From an uncultured Acholeplasmataceae bacterium (lineage in GTDB: Bacteria > Bacillota_I > Bacilli_A > Acholeplasmatales > Acholeplasmataceae), in contig CAKMKH010000001.1 in NCBI GenBank assembly GCA_927441705.1, forward strand, positions 1 to 54,102: a stretch of DNA of 54,102 nucleotides. The letters run 5' to 3'. A program made the position numbers and the translations under genes. Shown piece after piece: positions 26,649-36,194 of this stretch (position 1 is the stretch's first letter; each line of letters begins with the position of its first letter). The notes under the pieces are model-generated. The model searched no databases, was not told where the DNA came from, and saw only the letters and a list, made by a program, of their open reading frames with translations.

Positions 26649-26657
26649 GGGGGGGGG
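26649..26657 (+). repeat. G9 homopolymer in the ribosome-binding site of the 26664 gene
   Basis: Nine consecutive G bases in an otherwise AT-rich intergenic stretch, six bases upstream of the ATG at 26664. The run forms the ribosome-binding region (AAGGGGGGGGGA). Slippage would change site strength and spacing. Confidence 0.9.
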
Positions 26658-26663
26658 ATTTTT

Positions 26664-26957
26664 ATGGACATAAATGAAGATAGCATCTTTGAACCAAGAA
26701 ATCCGGTGTTTTTAAATTTTGCTAAATGGGTAGTAATTATAACTGCTGGGATCATGTTATTGATAGGTATCATAACCTTTGTCAATCTTCCAGGTCAAGC
26801 ATTAATTATTATCATAAGTAGCATACTTTTCTATTTCACGGGTATGGTCTATGTTAATATGCTTTATAATATTAAAGATATTAAAGATCAGACTAAAAAA
26901 ACCAATGAACTTTTAGAAATTCAAATCAAATACCTACAAAAAAATGAGATTGAGTAA
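26664..26957 (+). CDS. Small two-TM membrane protein of unknown function
   Basis: A 97-residue protein I cannot assign. An acidic N-terminus (MDINEDSIFEPRNPVF) is followed by two hydrophobic segments, about residues 17-40 and 45-70, and a charged, heptad-like tail (IKDIKDQTKKTNELLEIQ) that may form a coiled coil in the cytoplasm. It lies 27 bases after ptsI on the same strand and could be read from the ptsI transcript. Its ribosome-binding site is the unusual G9 run. The stop codon lies within the terminator hairpin. Confidence 0.75.
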   Translation: MDINEDSIFEPRNPVFLNFAKWVVIITAGIMLLIGIITFVNLPGQALIIIISSILFYFTGMVYVNMLYNIKDIKDQTKKTNELLEIQIKYLQKNEIE

Positions 26958-26972
26958 TCAATCTCATTTTTT
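26940..26972. terminator. Bidirectional terminator after the ptsI unit and the synthase gene
   Basis: Perfect arms AAAATGAGATTGA and TCAATCTCATTTT around a GTAA loop, with A and T runs on both flanks. It includes the stop codon of the 26664 gene and lies a few bases from the stop of the minus-strand gene ending at 26976. Confidence 0.92.
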
Positions 26973-26975
26973 ATA

Positions 26976-29825
26976 TTAACTTTTAAAACCTTTTCGCTTT
27001 TGTGCTCCCCATTTCCCTGTTTCTTTAAGTGCACTAAAACTGCTAAATACTCTATGCATACTTATTAATTGTCTGTAGCCAAAGTTTTCTATAATTGCAT
27101 AAATCAACATGATTAATGTTTCTCTTTTATTCATCATTAATAGTTCCTTTTCAGACATAAATATTGATGATAAAGATATGACAACACCAAATAAGATTGA
27201 TGAAGCAAAAATACCTAATATAATGACTGGGCTCAATAATCCTAAAATTAAAGCAATTGTTAACATAATATAACCTTGAGCCTCAAAAAATGGACCTAAA
27301 AATTCAAAAATAAAGAAATATGGATAGCCAATTAATCCTATTTGCTTGTACTTTGGATTAAATGATAGTTTGCGATGATATGAAAGAATATCTATAAGCC
27401 CTCTTTGCCAACGATTCCGTTGTTTTAGAAGTGTTTTAAGGTCACTCGGTAATTCTGTGTAGCAATAAGCATTATAGACATAGGATACTCGAAATGGGTC
27501 TTTCTTTTCTAAAGCTTGTCTTGTAAGCCGAACCACAAGCTCCATATCTTCGCCAACTGTATCTTTTTTCAATTTACTGCTACTTGTTAGGTATCCTCCA
27601 GTTTCAATCAAAGCCTCTTTTTGAAATAGTCCAAAAGCTCCAGAAATTATCATTAAACTTCTAAGCTCACTCCACCCAATTCTACCACTTGTAAAAGCTC
27701 TCAGGTATTCAATAGACTGAAATCTACAAACCATTTCTTTAGGGATTCCTCTTTTTTCGACTTTACCGCGATCAAATGTAAAGCCATTTGCAGGATAAAT
27801 ATTCCCACCCATAGCAACATATGGTTTAGTATCATCAAGCATTGTTGATGCTAATTTAAGTAAAGCATCTCCTTCTAAGATGCTATCTGCATCTATACCG
27901 CATACATAAGGTTGTTTACTTACGTTTATTCCAACATTTAAAGCATCAGCTTTACCACCATTTTGTTTGTCAACAACATATAAATTAGGAATATCTTTTG
28001 TTTGATAAACACCTCTAATTTTTTTAGTTTCAAAACTATTTACGTGTGACGCGTGTTTTCTTTCTAAATGAAAATGGTCTATCATTTTTTTAAGAGTATC
28101 ATCTTTAGAACCATCATTAACTACAATTACCTCATAAATAGGGTATTGTAAGTTTAAAAGACTTGTCACACTTTCAATGATACTAATTTCTTCGTTATAT
28201 GCGGGAGCAATAATCGATATCCCCGGTAATAATCTTTCAGAAAACAAGAGTGTCTTTTTCCTTGTTCTAGATAAATTCACTTGTTTTTTTGATGCGATTA
28301 ATGCAAGTATAAACAATATCATATAAATCATATTAATAATTAAAAAGTAAAATATTAAATATATATTTACATCAATCAAAAAACCTTTGATGATATCAAC
28401 TAATTCTAAATCAAATATTTTGACATTTAATCTAGCAAGATAAATTATTGGAAAAAGCAACAATGAAAAACTAATCCATTTAATCATCCAGTAAATTTTA
28501 GATTTCTCGATAGGTGGTTTTTCTTTCTTATCAATTACAGGCGTTAATTTTTGTAATCCCATTTGTTTTAATATATTAGGTTCTAGATAAATTCTAAACT
28601 CTTTTGTCATCTCATCATCAATGCTCATGATTAATTTAATGATATCAAGCATATATTTTTCGATTGATTTATTTTTATTATTGTTTAAAAAATCAATAAT
28701 AGGTTCTATAATATGTTTTTTTAGCAATATATCTAGAATTTCTTTTAGTAAGCTTTTTTGATCATCAAACAAATTTAGGATAATATAATCGATACGGTCC
28801 GAGAATACGATAGAGAGATTATCTTTTTGATCTTCATTAAGCTCTGAAAAAACTCTCAATAAGTGATCTAAAAATGATCTATCGTTTAATACTATTTTAG
28901 ATAGTGTCTTAATTCTTATCTCATCTAGGTCATCTGTCTTAAACCCATCTATAATCCTATTGATACATTTTATGCTCGGCTGATAAAATAAAGATGAAAT
29001 CGCATATGACTTGATTTTTATGTCATCATGATCAAGATATTTTGGAACACTTAGCAGTTCTGGTGTATGTTTTAGTAAATTTTTTAAAATATTATCTTTT
29101 AAATATCCTCTACTTGAAGACTCATATGGAAGTTCATTATTAAGCCACTCAAGTTTTTCTTCCATATAATCCACTAGAAATGAATCAGCATGGAATGCCC
29201 CAATTTTTATTAAACCTAGGACTATTTCATACCTAACATCATCTTTATATCTTGGAAATATGTCATAAATACGTTTATAATTATTTCCTAATAAAATACA
29301 TAAGCGATCATGATATTGATCTGTAGACTCAACTAAAGACTCAATAATAGTCTTTAAATAATTATCTTTTAGTCCATATCGCATATTAGATACAATTCTT
29401 AGTCGAATTGCTTCATTTTTTTCTTTCTTAAATCTTTGGAATAATGATTCATATGCTTCTTCTGTGCGAAGTTTAGAGATATAATAGACTGCAATTTTTC
29501 TTTTATATGCACTTCTTGAGTTCAATAGTCTTAACTGCTTTTTTATAAATCTAGAATCTTTAAAATCTTCTATAATTTGCCTTCTAATTGAAGGCTCTAA
29601 ATGGATTTGTTCATCTATATCAATTAGTGCATCAAAAAAGAACCTTTTTGATACAGGCAATTTTAAATCTTCATTATCAATATACTTTTTAAAGAGATAA
29701 TCTCTAGAATTCTTAACTTTCGATGATTTTTTTTGATGTCTGCGTTTCTGTGTAAGAATTAATAAAATGAACAATAATATAAAAAATCCGAAAAAAGTAG
29801 AAACACCATAGATTATATCCATCAT
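26976..29825 (-). CDS. HEAT-repeat membrane protein fused to a processive GT2 glycosyltransferase
   Basis: 949 residues. In order: an N-terminal membrane segment (4-24), a long helical-repeat region (about 80-430) that reads as HEAT-like helix pairs, two membrane segments (447-465, 485-511), a GT2 domain (about 535-810), and C-terminal membrane helices (832-885, 903-915). The GT2 motifs are complete: APAYNEE, VNDGSKDDT, DxD as DAD at 645-647, GED at 758-760 and QxxRW at 802-806. The last is typical of cellulose, hyaluronan and poly-GlcNAc synthases, so it probably polymerises and exports a polysaccharide; the sugar is unknown. There is no PilZ domain. Its ATG overlaps the stop of the upstream signalling gene. 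Confidence 0.88.
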   Translation of the reverse strand: MMDIIYGVSTFFGFFILLFILLILTQKRRHQKKSSKVKNSRDYLFKKYIDNEDLKLPVSKRFFFDALIDIDEQIHLEPSIRRQIIEDFKDSRFIKKQLRLLNSRSAYKRKIAVYYISKLRTEEAYESLFQRFKKEKNEAIRLRIVSNMRYGLKDNYLKTIIESLVESTDQYHDRLCILLGNNYKRIYDIFPRYKDDVRYEIVLGLIKIGAFHADSFLVDYMEEKLEWLNNELPYESSSRGYLKDNILKNLLKHTPELLSVPKYLDHDDIKIKSYAISSLFYQPSIKCINRIIDGFKTDDLDEIRIKTLSKIVLNDRSFLDHLLRVFSELNEDQKDNLSIVFSDRIDYIILNLFDDQKSLLKEILDILLKKHIIEPIIDFLNNNKNKSIEKYMLDIIKLIMSIDDEMTKEFRIYLEPNILKQMGLQKLTPVIDKKEKPPIEKSKIYWMIKWISFSLLLFPIIYLARLNVKIFDLELVDIIKGFLIDVNIYLIFYFLIINMIYMILFILALIASKKQVNLSRTRKKTLLFSERLLPGISIIAPAYNEEISIIESVTSLLNLQYPIYEVIVVNDGSKDDTLKKMIDHFHLERKHASHVNSFETKKIRGVYQTKDIPNLYVVDKQNGGKADALNVGINVSKQPYVCGIDADSILEGDALLKLASTMLDDTKPYVAMGGNIYPANGFTFDRGKVEKRGIPKEMVCRFQSIEYLRAFTSGRIGWSELRSLMIISGAFGLFQKEALIETGGYLTSSSKLKKDTVGEDMELVVRLTRQALEKKDPFRVSYVYNAYCYTELPSDLKTLLKQRNRWQRGLIDILSYHRKLSFNPKYKQIGLIGYPYFFIFEFLGPFFEAQGYIMLTIALILGLLSPVIILGIFASSILFGVVISLSSIFMSEKELLMMNKRETLIMLIYAIIENFGYRQLISMHRVFSSFSALKETGKWGAQKRKGFKS

Positions 29826-31810
29826 AATGTGATCACTTTCTTATCTCTTATTCTTTTAATATGTCCAATGAGTTCTTCAGGAATAATTGGTTTTTGCAAG
29901 ATTAAGTCAACATCTAATAGATTACATCTTGTAATAACATCTAAATTTTTATGATGACTAACCATAATGAAAGGAATATTTTTAAAGGTTTGTGACTGAT
30001 TTATTTTTTGTTTGAGCTGAAACCCATCTAATTTACTTAAATTAATTTCAGAAATAATCATATCGATATTATGATTTTCTAATTGTTCATAAGCATCGTA
30101 TATTCCGGTTGCTATAATCACTTCGTAATGAATGCGGTTAAATATCTTAACCATAAGATTTTGATACGTTTCATCTTCATCAACCAAAAGTATATTACCT
30201 TCAATATATGCTTTTTCATCAGATTTCTGATCTAGAACTTGGCCTTTACCTTTATGTTTAGCTCTTTCTAATCTTTTTTGAGCCAGTTCCACTAATTGAT
30301 TAACTCTTTCATCCAATTGATAGCGGTCATTTAATTCATCAACAGTGACAATACTCATAGAAGTTGTAATAGGTTCGATAAAAAGATCCGATTTTTTGAC
30401 CTCATTACTTAATTTAAGAGCAAATTCCGTCAAATCCTTTTTTTCAGCTTCGTGTTTATAAATATAAAATCCTGGACCGTTTTGTTTAAATAAGATGGTC
30501 TCATCGTGTTTAAGGTTATTCATTAAATGCACTAAGTTTCTTAGTGTTTCATCACCTTTTTGGGCACCGTATTTTTTATTAATTTCTAAAAGATTATCTA
30601 TATGAACTAAAATGAGTCCTCTTGAATGATTTTCGTCTAAAGATCTATCTATATTATTGGTTAGGTGACCGATCATAAATCTTTGATTGTATAAACCAGT
30701 AATTGGACAACGAAGAAGTTTATCAGTAGTTTCACTAATTTTTGAAGATAACTCTAGCACCTTATCTTGCAAATGTTTTTTTTCTAAGCTTAAGTCATCA
30801 ATTTTTGCTTGAAGTTCAATCGACTTTGTTTTATAGACTGCTGGTAATCTTATATGATATGTCTTTTGATATTTTTTAACTATTGGCTCTAATAAAGTTA
30901 ATGCAGTGACACCTTTTTTCTGATAAATAAGATCAAAAAACCCATTCCATAGTTTATATCCAGAAAGTATTGTTGACTCTATTTCAATATGTGGATATAA
31001 ATCTAAATGAATATCAGAATCTTTAAATATATCTAAAATATCATATCGATGATATTTTGTCTCTAGCCTTTTTAGCATATGATTACAGATTGTTTCGTAA
31101 TTATAAGAAATATTCTTTTTACTTTTATGCTCGACCACTTGATTTGTATTATAAAAATCATATGATAAAACTTTTGAAAGAATATCATGTATTAAAATTC
31201 TATCAATAGAATTTCCTAGTCTTGGATAGATTTTAACTATATTATATTTTTTTAATTTTTTTATGGCTTGTCTTATGAATTCTACACTAGGTAATACCAT
31301 TTCATGAAATTGGTTAATTGAAGATATTAAATTTTCTTCATTTTGATGATTCACAAAACCTTGTGAAAAAAGATGTGCTGAAAATAAGACTCCTTCATCT
31401 ACAAATATTGTCATAAATCCTTCTGGAAAAGGTAAAAATGGAATTGGTATAAATTCTACAGACTTTCCATTATCAAGCTTTAATACATATTCTAAAGATG
31501 AAATGGTTATAATTCTATTTTGCAACATACTTTCTAAGTAAGGTAATCCAGTTTCGTTAACAATAACACTGCCTGTAAAACCTGCTTTATTAATTTCTTC
31601 TAGTGATGTTAAATTTAAATAATCATTAGATTGCAAAACAATATATGATAGCTTTTGAATTTCAATATGTTCTTTTAAAGCAGTTAAAAGATAAGGTGTA
31701 TGATGTTTAGCACCTGGATCAATTAAAATTGAAATGTCTTCTTCAATAATGAGGTAAGCATATCTTTTAACGGACTCTTCTAATAGAATTGGTATCAATT
31801 TATTATCCAT
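29822..31810 (-). CDS. Degenerate flavodiiron-type MBL / GGDEF / receiver protein
   Basis: 662 residues from the ATG at 31810, which has a weak AAGAAG site; an ATG at 31840 has none. Residues about 1-210 resemble the metallo-beta-lactamase domain of flavodiiron proteins (LIDPG at 29-33, PIPFLPFPEGF at 122-132, LFSAHLF at 142-148), but the metal-ligand loop reads QSNDYLN (60-66) and no HxExD is left. A helical linker and coiled coil (about 335-365) lead to a diguanylate-cyclase fold (PITGLYNQRF, INKKYGAQKGDETL) whose GGDEF is NGPGF (444-448). A C-terminal receiver domain (538-656) keeps the acidic pocket (544-546) and Lys640 but has Glu588 for the phosphoacceptor Asp. Probably a non-enzymatic regulator of the coupled GT2 synthase. 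Confidence 0.82.
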   Translation of the reverse strand: MDNKLIPILLEESVKRYAYLIIEEDISILIDPGAKHHTPYLLTALKEHIEIQKLSYIVLQSNDYLNLTSLEEINKAGFTGSVIVNETGLPYLESMLQNRIITISSLEYVLKLDNGKSVEFIPIPFLPFPEGFMTIFVDEGVLFSAHLFSQGFVNHQNEENLISSINQFHEMVLPSVEFIRQAIKKLKKYNIVKIYPRLGNSIDRILIHDILSKVLSYDFYNTNQVVEHKSKKNISYNYETICNHMLKRLETKYHRYDILDIFKDSDIHLDLYPHIEIESTILSGYKLWNGFFDLIYQKKGVTALTLLEPIVKKYQKTYHIRLPAVYKTKSIELQAKIDDLSLEKKHLQDKVLELSSKISETTDKLLRCPITGLYNQRFMIGHLTNNIDRSLDENHSRGLILVHIDNLLEINKKYGAQKGDETLRNLVHLMNNLKHDETILFKQNGPGFYIYKHEAEKKDLTEFALKLSNEVKKSDLFIEPITTSMSIVTVDELNDRYQLDERVNQLVELAQKRLERAKHKGKGQVLDQKSDEKAYIEGNILLVDEDETYQNLMVKIFNRIHYEVIIATGIYDAYEQLENHNIDMIISEINLSKLDGFQLKQKINQSQTFKNIPFIMVSHHKNLDVITRCNLLDVDLILQKPIIPEELIGHIKRIRDKKVITL

Positions 31811-31866
31811 AAACACACTTCTTTCTATAAAAATTAACATTTTATTTTTATTTAACTATTTTCTTT

Positions 31867-31875
31867 ATTATATCA
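31867..31875 (-). promoter_or_regulatory. Extended -10 promoter of the signalling/synthase pair
   Basis: TGATATAAT on the minus strand, about 57 bases before the chosen start at 31810, with no convincing -35. Confidence 0.65.
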
Positions 31876-31907
31876 TGATATTATTTTCATCTTTTATAAC
31901 TTATTTA

Positions 31908-31938
31908 AAAAAGATAATTGCATAGGCAATTATCTTTT
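31908..31938 (-). terminator. Terminator of the ABC exporter operon
   Basis: Arms AAAAGATAATTGC and GCAATTATCTTTT around an ATAG loop with flanking A/T runs, located 27 bases after the permease stop and upstream of the next promoter. Confidence 0.88.
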
Positions 31939-31964
31939 TAACTATAAATAATATAGCAATTGAT

Positions 31965-33248
31965 TTACTTGTTTAATTCTTCTTTTGGTGTTTTTGTAAA
32001 AGCTTTTTTAAAATATGATTTAATGCGTTTAAAGAATTTAGTTTGATCATAACTTAATATAGCTACTTTATAAACAGGTGCAACCACATATAGTGAGCCA
32101 ATTAAAACACCAATCATGACAACAAGAGCTATAATAGCTTCCCATAAAGACATGATGCCAGATGCATAAGCAATAGGCGCAACCATAGGTGTAAATATAG
32201 GAACAAAAGCCATAATCTTCATAAATCCATAGCCATCAACTAATGGTGCAAATATCCCAATATAAAATCCGCCTAATAACATAAGCATTAATGGTGACTG
32301 GAACTGTTGATAGTCTTCTTGTGTAACAGCCATTGAAGCAAACAATGCAGCAATAACTAAATAAAACAAGGTTCCAATAATAACAAAAGCTAATGAAATA
32401 AGTAATATTACAGGCCAATTAGGTAATAAATCACTTAAATATTTAAGTAAGTGTACGTCAAATCCAGTTGGTATTGCTGATCCGCTTTGAGCACTTAAGT
32501 TTCCAACTAATGCTGCAATCCCACCGTAAACTAAGATCAAGGCGCCTTGGATTAATACAAATGAAATACTAGATGCTATTTTTGATAAAAAATGTAATTT
32601 TGCTGGTACACTTGCGATAATCGTTTCAATTGCTTTTGTTGATTTTTCTTCAATAATATCAACACCTACAAATTGTGTTGCCATTGTAATTAAAATAAAC
32701 AACGGTAATACTAATAAACTCATCAGTGATGAAAGTGCTGCTTCTTCTTCAGGATTTTCATAATCTGGAGCCATTATTGCGTTAAATGTTGGACTTTGAT
32801 AATCAGTTATTTGATAATTTATAATAAGTAACTCAATTTGACTCATCATCATCTGATTATACTCAGGCATTTTTGAGTAAATGTCGATTTGCGGACTATT
32901 CACTGTGCCACTAATTACAAGTGATACATCTGCTTCTACATCTTCCCAAAATAAATCTTTATCAAATGTATTGGTTTGTTCTGTAAATACAAAGTATTCA
33001 TATTCACCATATGGAAGATTTAAAACATCCTCCAAGTCAGATGAAATCCCACTCATCTCAGTTTGATTATAAACATCAACATAAACATTAGTAATCTCAT
33101 CTTCATCTGATCCAAACCATCCAATGACAGTTGGTAGATTAACAATTGCGACAAAAAGTAATGCAATAACAATATTAGCAATCAAAAATGATTTTCTTGC
33201 TATACGTTTTTTTAATCCATATGCAACTAAAAATTTAAACTTCTTCAT
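31965..33248 (-). CDS. ABC-2-type exporter permease (NatB-like)
   Basis: 427 residues with one N-terminal membrane segment (about 20-45), a large extracytoplasmic domain (about 45-170), then five hydrophobic segments to about 395 and a basic cytoplasmic tail (KTPKEELNK). EEKSTKAIETIIASVPAKLHFLSK between the second and third segments is the coupling region typical of NatB/YhaP-like ABC-2 permeases. Family members export sodium, drugs or peptides; the substrate here is unknown. Its start overlaps the ATPase gene by 14 bases. Confidence 0.9.
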   Translation of the reverse strand: MKKFKFLVAYGLKKRIARKSFLIANIVIALLFVAIVNLPTVIGWFGSDEDEITNVYVDVYNQTEMSGISSDLEDVLNLPYGEYEYFVFTEQTNTFDKDLFWEDVEADVSLVISGTVNSPQIDIYSKMPEYNQMMMSQIELLIINYQITDYQSPTFNAIMAPDYENPEEEAALSSLMSLLVLPLFILITMATQFVGVDIIEEKSTKAIETIIASVPAKLHFLSKIASSISFVLIQGALILVYGGIAALVGNLSAQSGSAIPTGFDVHLLKYLSDLLPNWPVILLISLAFVIIGTLFYLVIAALFASMAVTQEDYQQFQSPLMLMLLGGFYIGIFAPLVDGYGFMKIMAFVPIFTPMVAPIAYASGIMSLWEAIIALVVMIGVLIGSLYVVAPVYKVAILSYDQTKFFKRIKSYFKKAFTKTPKEELNK

Positions 33249-34137
33249 GTATTTGACCTACTTTCGCAATGAATATTTCACTTAAACTTGCTTGTTCAAC
33301 ATCATATTTTGTAATGTGATCGCATGTTTTTACATAGTCAAAAACATCTTTACTTACATCTTCATTTTCAATTTTCACAATAATACCATTAGAGTTTTCA
33401 ACAACTTTGAAAACACCTTTAATGCCTCTTAAGATTTCAACATCCACTTCACCTACGATATGAATGTTTTGTTTCTTAAAATCTTTTTTTACTTGATCAA
33501 TTGGTCCACTTATAATTGCTTTGCCTTTTTCTAAGACAATAATTTCTTCACAAAAAGATTCAACATGGTCTAGTTGATGTGATGAGAAAACAACCATACT
33601 ACCCTTTTTTTGAAAATCTCTAATCACTTCAACAAATAATTCAGTATTAATTGGATCTAGTCCACTAAATGGTTCGTCTAGAACTAATAGTTTTGGATTA
33701 TTAATGATTGCAGATATAAATTGAATTTTTTGTTGATTACCTTTTGAAAGTTCTTTAATTTTCTTGTTTTTATAATCAACAATACTAAATCTTTCTAACC
33801 AGTAATCTAATCTTTCTAGAATCAATTTTGGATCCATATCTTTTAACTGTCCAAAATATAGCATTAATTCTTTGACTGTGATTTTAGTCAATAAACTTCT
33901 TTCTTCAATCATATAGCCAATTTCATTAACATTATGATATCCAACTTTACCTCCGTTATAAATAACTTCTCCTTCAGTTGGTTCTAATAATCCCATAATC
34001 ATTCTAAAAGTTGTCGTTTTCCCAGCACCATTTGTACCTAATAAACCAAAAATTTCCCCAGGTTTAATGATAAATGATAAATGGTCGACAGCAACTAAAT
34101 CGCCATACATCATTTTGGCGTTTTTAACTTCTAACAT
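33235..34137 (-). CDS. ABC transporter ATP-binding protein (NatA-like)
   Basis: 300 residues: Walker A GTNGAGKTTT, Q-loop region, signature LSKGNQQK (the LSxG form common in NatA/CcmA-type exporters), Walker B LLVLDEPFSGLDP and H-loop FSSHQLDHVE, followed by a roughly 80-residue C-terminal regulatory region. It powers the overlapping permease. AGAGGG precedes the ATG and a TGATACAAT element lies upstream at about 34170-34178. Confidence 0.95.
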   Translation of the reverse strand: MLEVKNAKMMYGDLVAVDHLSFIIKPGEIFGLLGTNGAGKTTTFRMIMGLLEPTEGEVIYNGGKVGYHNVNEIGYMIEERSLLTKITVKELMLYFGQLKDMDPKLILERLDYWLERFSIVDYKNKKIKELSKGNQQKIQFISAIINNPKLLVLDEPFSGLDPINTELFVEVIRDFQKKGSMVVFSSHQLDHVESFCEEIIVLEKGKAIISGPIDQVKKDFKKQNIHIVGEVDVEILRGIKGVFKVVENSNGIIVKIENEDVSKDVFDYVKTCDHITKYDVEQASLSEIFIAKVGQIHEEV

Positions 34138-34192
34138 ATTTATCCCTCTTTTCGCGTCATTCTTTACTATTGTATCATAAGAAATTAAAATG

Positions 34193-34227
34193 AAAAAGAG
34201 TCATAAGTTTTTTTATGACTCTTTTTT
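34193..34227 (-). terminator. Rho-independent terminator of thrS
   Basis: Arms AAAAAGAGTCATAA and TTATGACTCTTTTT around a T-rich loop, seven bases after the thrS stop codon. Confidence 0.92.
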
Positions 34228-34234
34228 CCTGTTT

Positions 34235-36175
34235 TTATTTTAAATGAACTTTTAACTCTTTAGAAATCATTAATATAAACTCATCTATTGAAACAGTGAT
34301 TTGAGCTTGCTCTCCATATTTTCTATATGTAACAAGTCCATCTTCAGCTTCTTTATCGCCTAGTACTAAAGCATATGGTATTTTTAGTGTTTGTGTTTCT
34401 CTAATTTTATATCCTAATTTTTCTTCACGTAAATCACTTTCAACTCTAAATAAACTTTGTTTTAATTGCTCATGAACTTTTAATACATAATCCATATGAG
34501 CAGCTACATTGACAGGAATTACTTTAACTTGAACTGGTGCTAGCCAGAAAGGAAATGCACCTTTATATTCTTCTGTTAAGTATGCTACAAATCTTTCCAT
34601 AGTTGATACGATACCACGATGAATAACAACAGGTCTTTGATCATTTTTTCCATCTTCACCAACATATGTTAGATCAAAACGTTCAGGAAGTAAAAAGTCT
34701 AGTTGAATCGTAGATAGTGTTTCACTATTGCCTAAAGCTGTCTTAACTTGTACGTCAAGTTTTGGTCCATAAAATGCTGCTTCACCAACTGCTTCAAAAT
34801 AATGAACACCAAACTCATCAAGTGCTTCTTTAAGCATCTTTTCAGCTTTGTTCCACATATCATCATCAGGGAAATATTTATCAGTATCTTTAGGATCTCT
34901 ATAACTTAATCTAAACTTATAATCAGTAATATTAAAATCTTTATATACAGCTAATAATAATTCCATTGTACGTTTAAATTCTTCTTTGATTTGATCAACT
35001 CTTACAAAAATATGAGCATCATTAAGTGTCATCTCTCTAACTCTTTGCAAGCCTGATAATGCTCCACTTTTTTCATATCGATGCATCATGCCAAGTTCAG
35101 CAATTCTTAAAGGTAGTTCGCGATATGAATGAACATCATTTTTATAAATTAACATATGGTGAGGACAGTTCATAGGTCTTAAGACGAGCATTTCCCCGTC
35201 ACCCATATCCATAGGTGGAAACATTGAATCTTGATAATGATCCCAATGTCCAGAAGTTTTATATAAATCAACATTTGCTAATAAAGGTGTATAGACATGC
35301 ATATAACCTAACGAAATTTCTACATCTGTAATATATCTTTCAATGACTCTACGGATGGTTGCGCCTTTAGGCAACCAAAAAGGTAGACCTTGTCCAGCTT
35401 CTTTTGAAATCATAAATAAATCTAGTTCTTTGCCTAATTTACGGTGATCTCTTAGTTTTCTTTCTTCAAGTAATACTAAATGTTCATCAAGCTCTTTTTT
35501 TGAAAAGAAACTTGTGCCATAAATTCTAACAAGCATTTTATTGTCACTGTTACCACGCCAATACGCGCCAGCTAGACTTAATAATTTAAAATGTTTAATT
35601 TGTTTTGTATTTAAGACATGCCCACCACGACATAAATCTACAAATTCACCTTGACGATAAACAGTTAATTGAGTGTGTTTATAATCTTCAATGATTTCTA
35701 GTTTATAAGGATCATGATTGAAAATTTCTTGAGCTTTTGGATAACTTACTTCTTCTCTTAAAATATCATAGCCTTGTTCTGCAAGGCGGTGCATTTCTTT
35801 TTCAATTTTTAATAAATCTTCATCATTAATTTTAATATCACCAAAATCCACATCATAATAGAATCCTTCTTCGATATATGGTCCAACGCCAAAACATGCT
35901 TGAGGATATAAACTAATAATTGCTTGAGCCATTAAATGAGCAGTAGAATGATTAATAACATCTAAAGCTTTTTCATCCTTTTCAGTTAATAATGCTAAGC
36001 TACCGTCTTCAATTAATGCTCTGTTTAGTTCAATATAGCCCTCGTTAAATATCGCAGCAACAGCTTTTTTAGCTAGTGACATAGAAATGCCCTGTGCAAT
36101 TTCAAGTGGTGTTATGCCTTTTTCAAATTGTTTACTACTTCCATCTGGAAATATAATTTTTATCATTTGATTCAC
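34235..36175 (-). CDS. thrS: Threonyl-tRNA synthetase
   Basis: 646 residues, the full bacterial architecture: N-terminal TGS domain ([16 protein letters not shown]), editing domain with [11 protein letters not shown] and the CRGGHV cysteine/histidine site, class II catalytic core ([30 protein letters not shown], and [21 protein letters not shown]) and the anticodon-binding domain at the C-terminus. The core has MTLNDAHIF where TQDDAHIF is common. It is preceded by a T-box leader and followed by its own terminator. It stands downstream of dnaI as in Bacillus. Confidence 0.98.
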   Translation of the reverse strand: MNQMIKIIFPDGSSKQFEKGITPLEIAQGISMSLAKKAVAAIFNEGYIELNRALIEDGSLALLTEKDEKALDVINHSTAHLMAQAIISLYPQACFGVGPYIEEGFYYDVDFGDIKINDEDLLKIEKEMHRLAEQGYDILREEVSYPKAQEIFNHDPYKLEIIEDYKHTQLTVYRQGEFVDLCRGGHVLNTKQIKHFKLLSLAGAYWRGNSDNKMLVRIYGTSFFSKKELDEHLVLLEERKLRDHRKLGKELDLFMISKEAGQGLPFWLPKGATIRRVIERYITDVEISLGYMHVYTPLLANVDLYKTSGHWDHYQDSMFPPMDMGDGEMLVLRPMNCPHHMLIYKNDVHSYRELPLRIAELGMMHRYEKSGALSGLQRVREMTLNDAHIFVRVDQIKEEFKRTMELLLAVYKDFNITDYKFRLSYRDPKDTDKYFPDDDMWNKAEKMLKEALDEFGVHYFEAVGEAAFYGPKLDVQVKTALGNSETLSTIQLDFLLPERFDLTYVGEDGKNDQRPVVIHRGIVSTMERFVAYLTEEYKGAFPFWLAPVQVKVIPVNVAAHMDYVLKVHEQLKQSLFRVESDLREEKLGYKIRETQTLKIPYALVLGDKEAEDGLVTYRKYGEQAQITVSIDEFILMISKELKVHLK

Positions 36176-36194
36176 TCCTTTTTTTATTAAAAAA

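Noticed and set aside
29822-31810. Active diguanylate cyclase or active flavodiiron oxygen reductase
   Set aside because: GGDEF is NGPGF, and the iron-ligand loop and its following His positions are missing, so neither enzyme activity can be supported.
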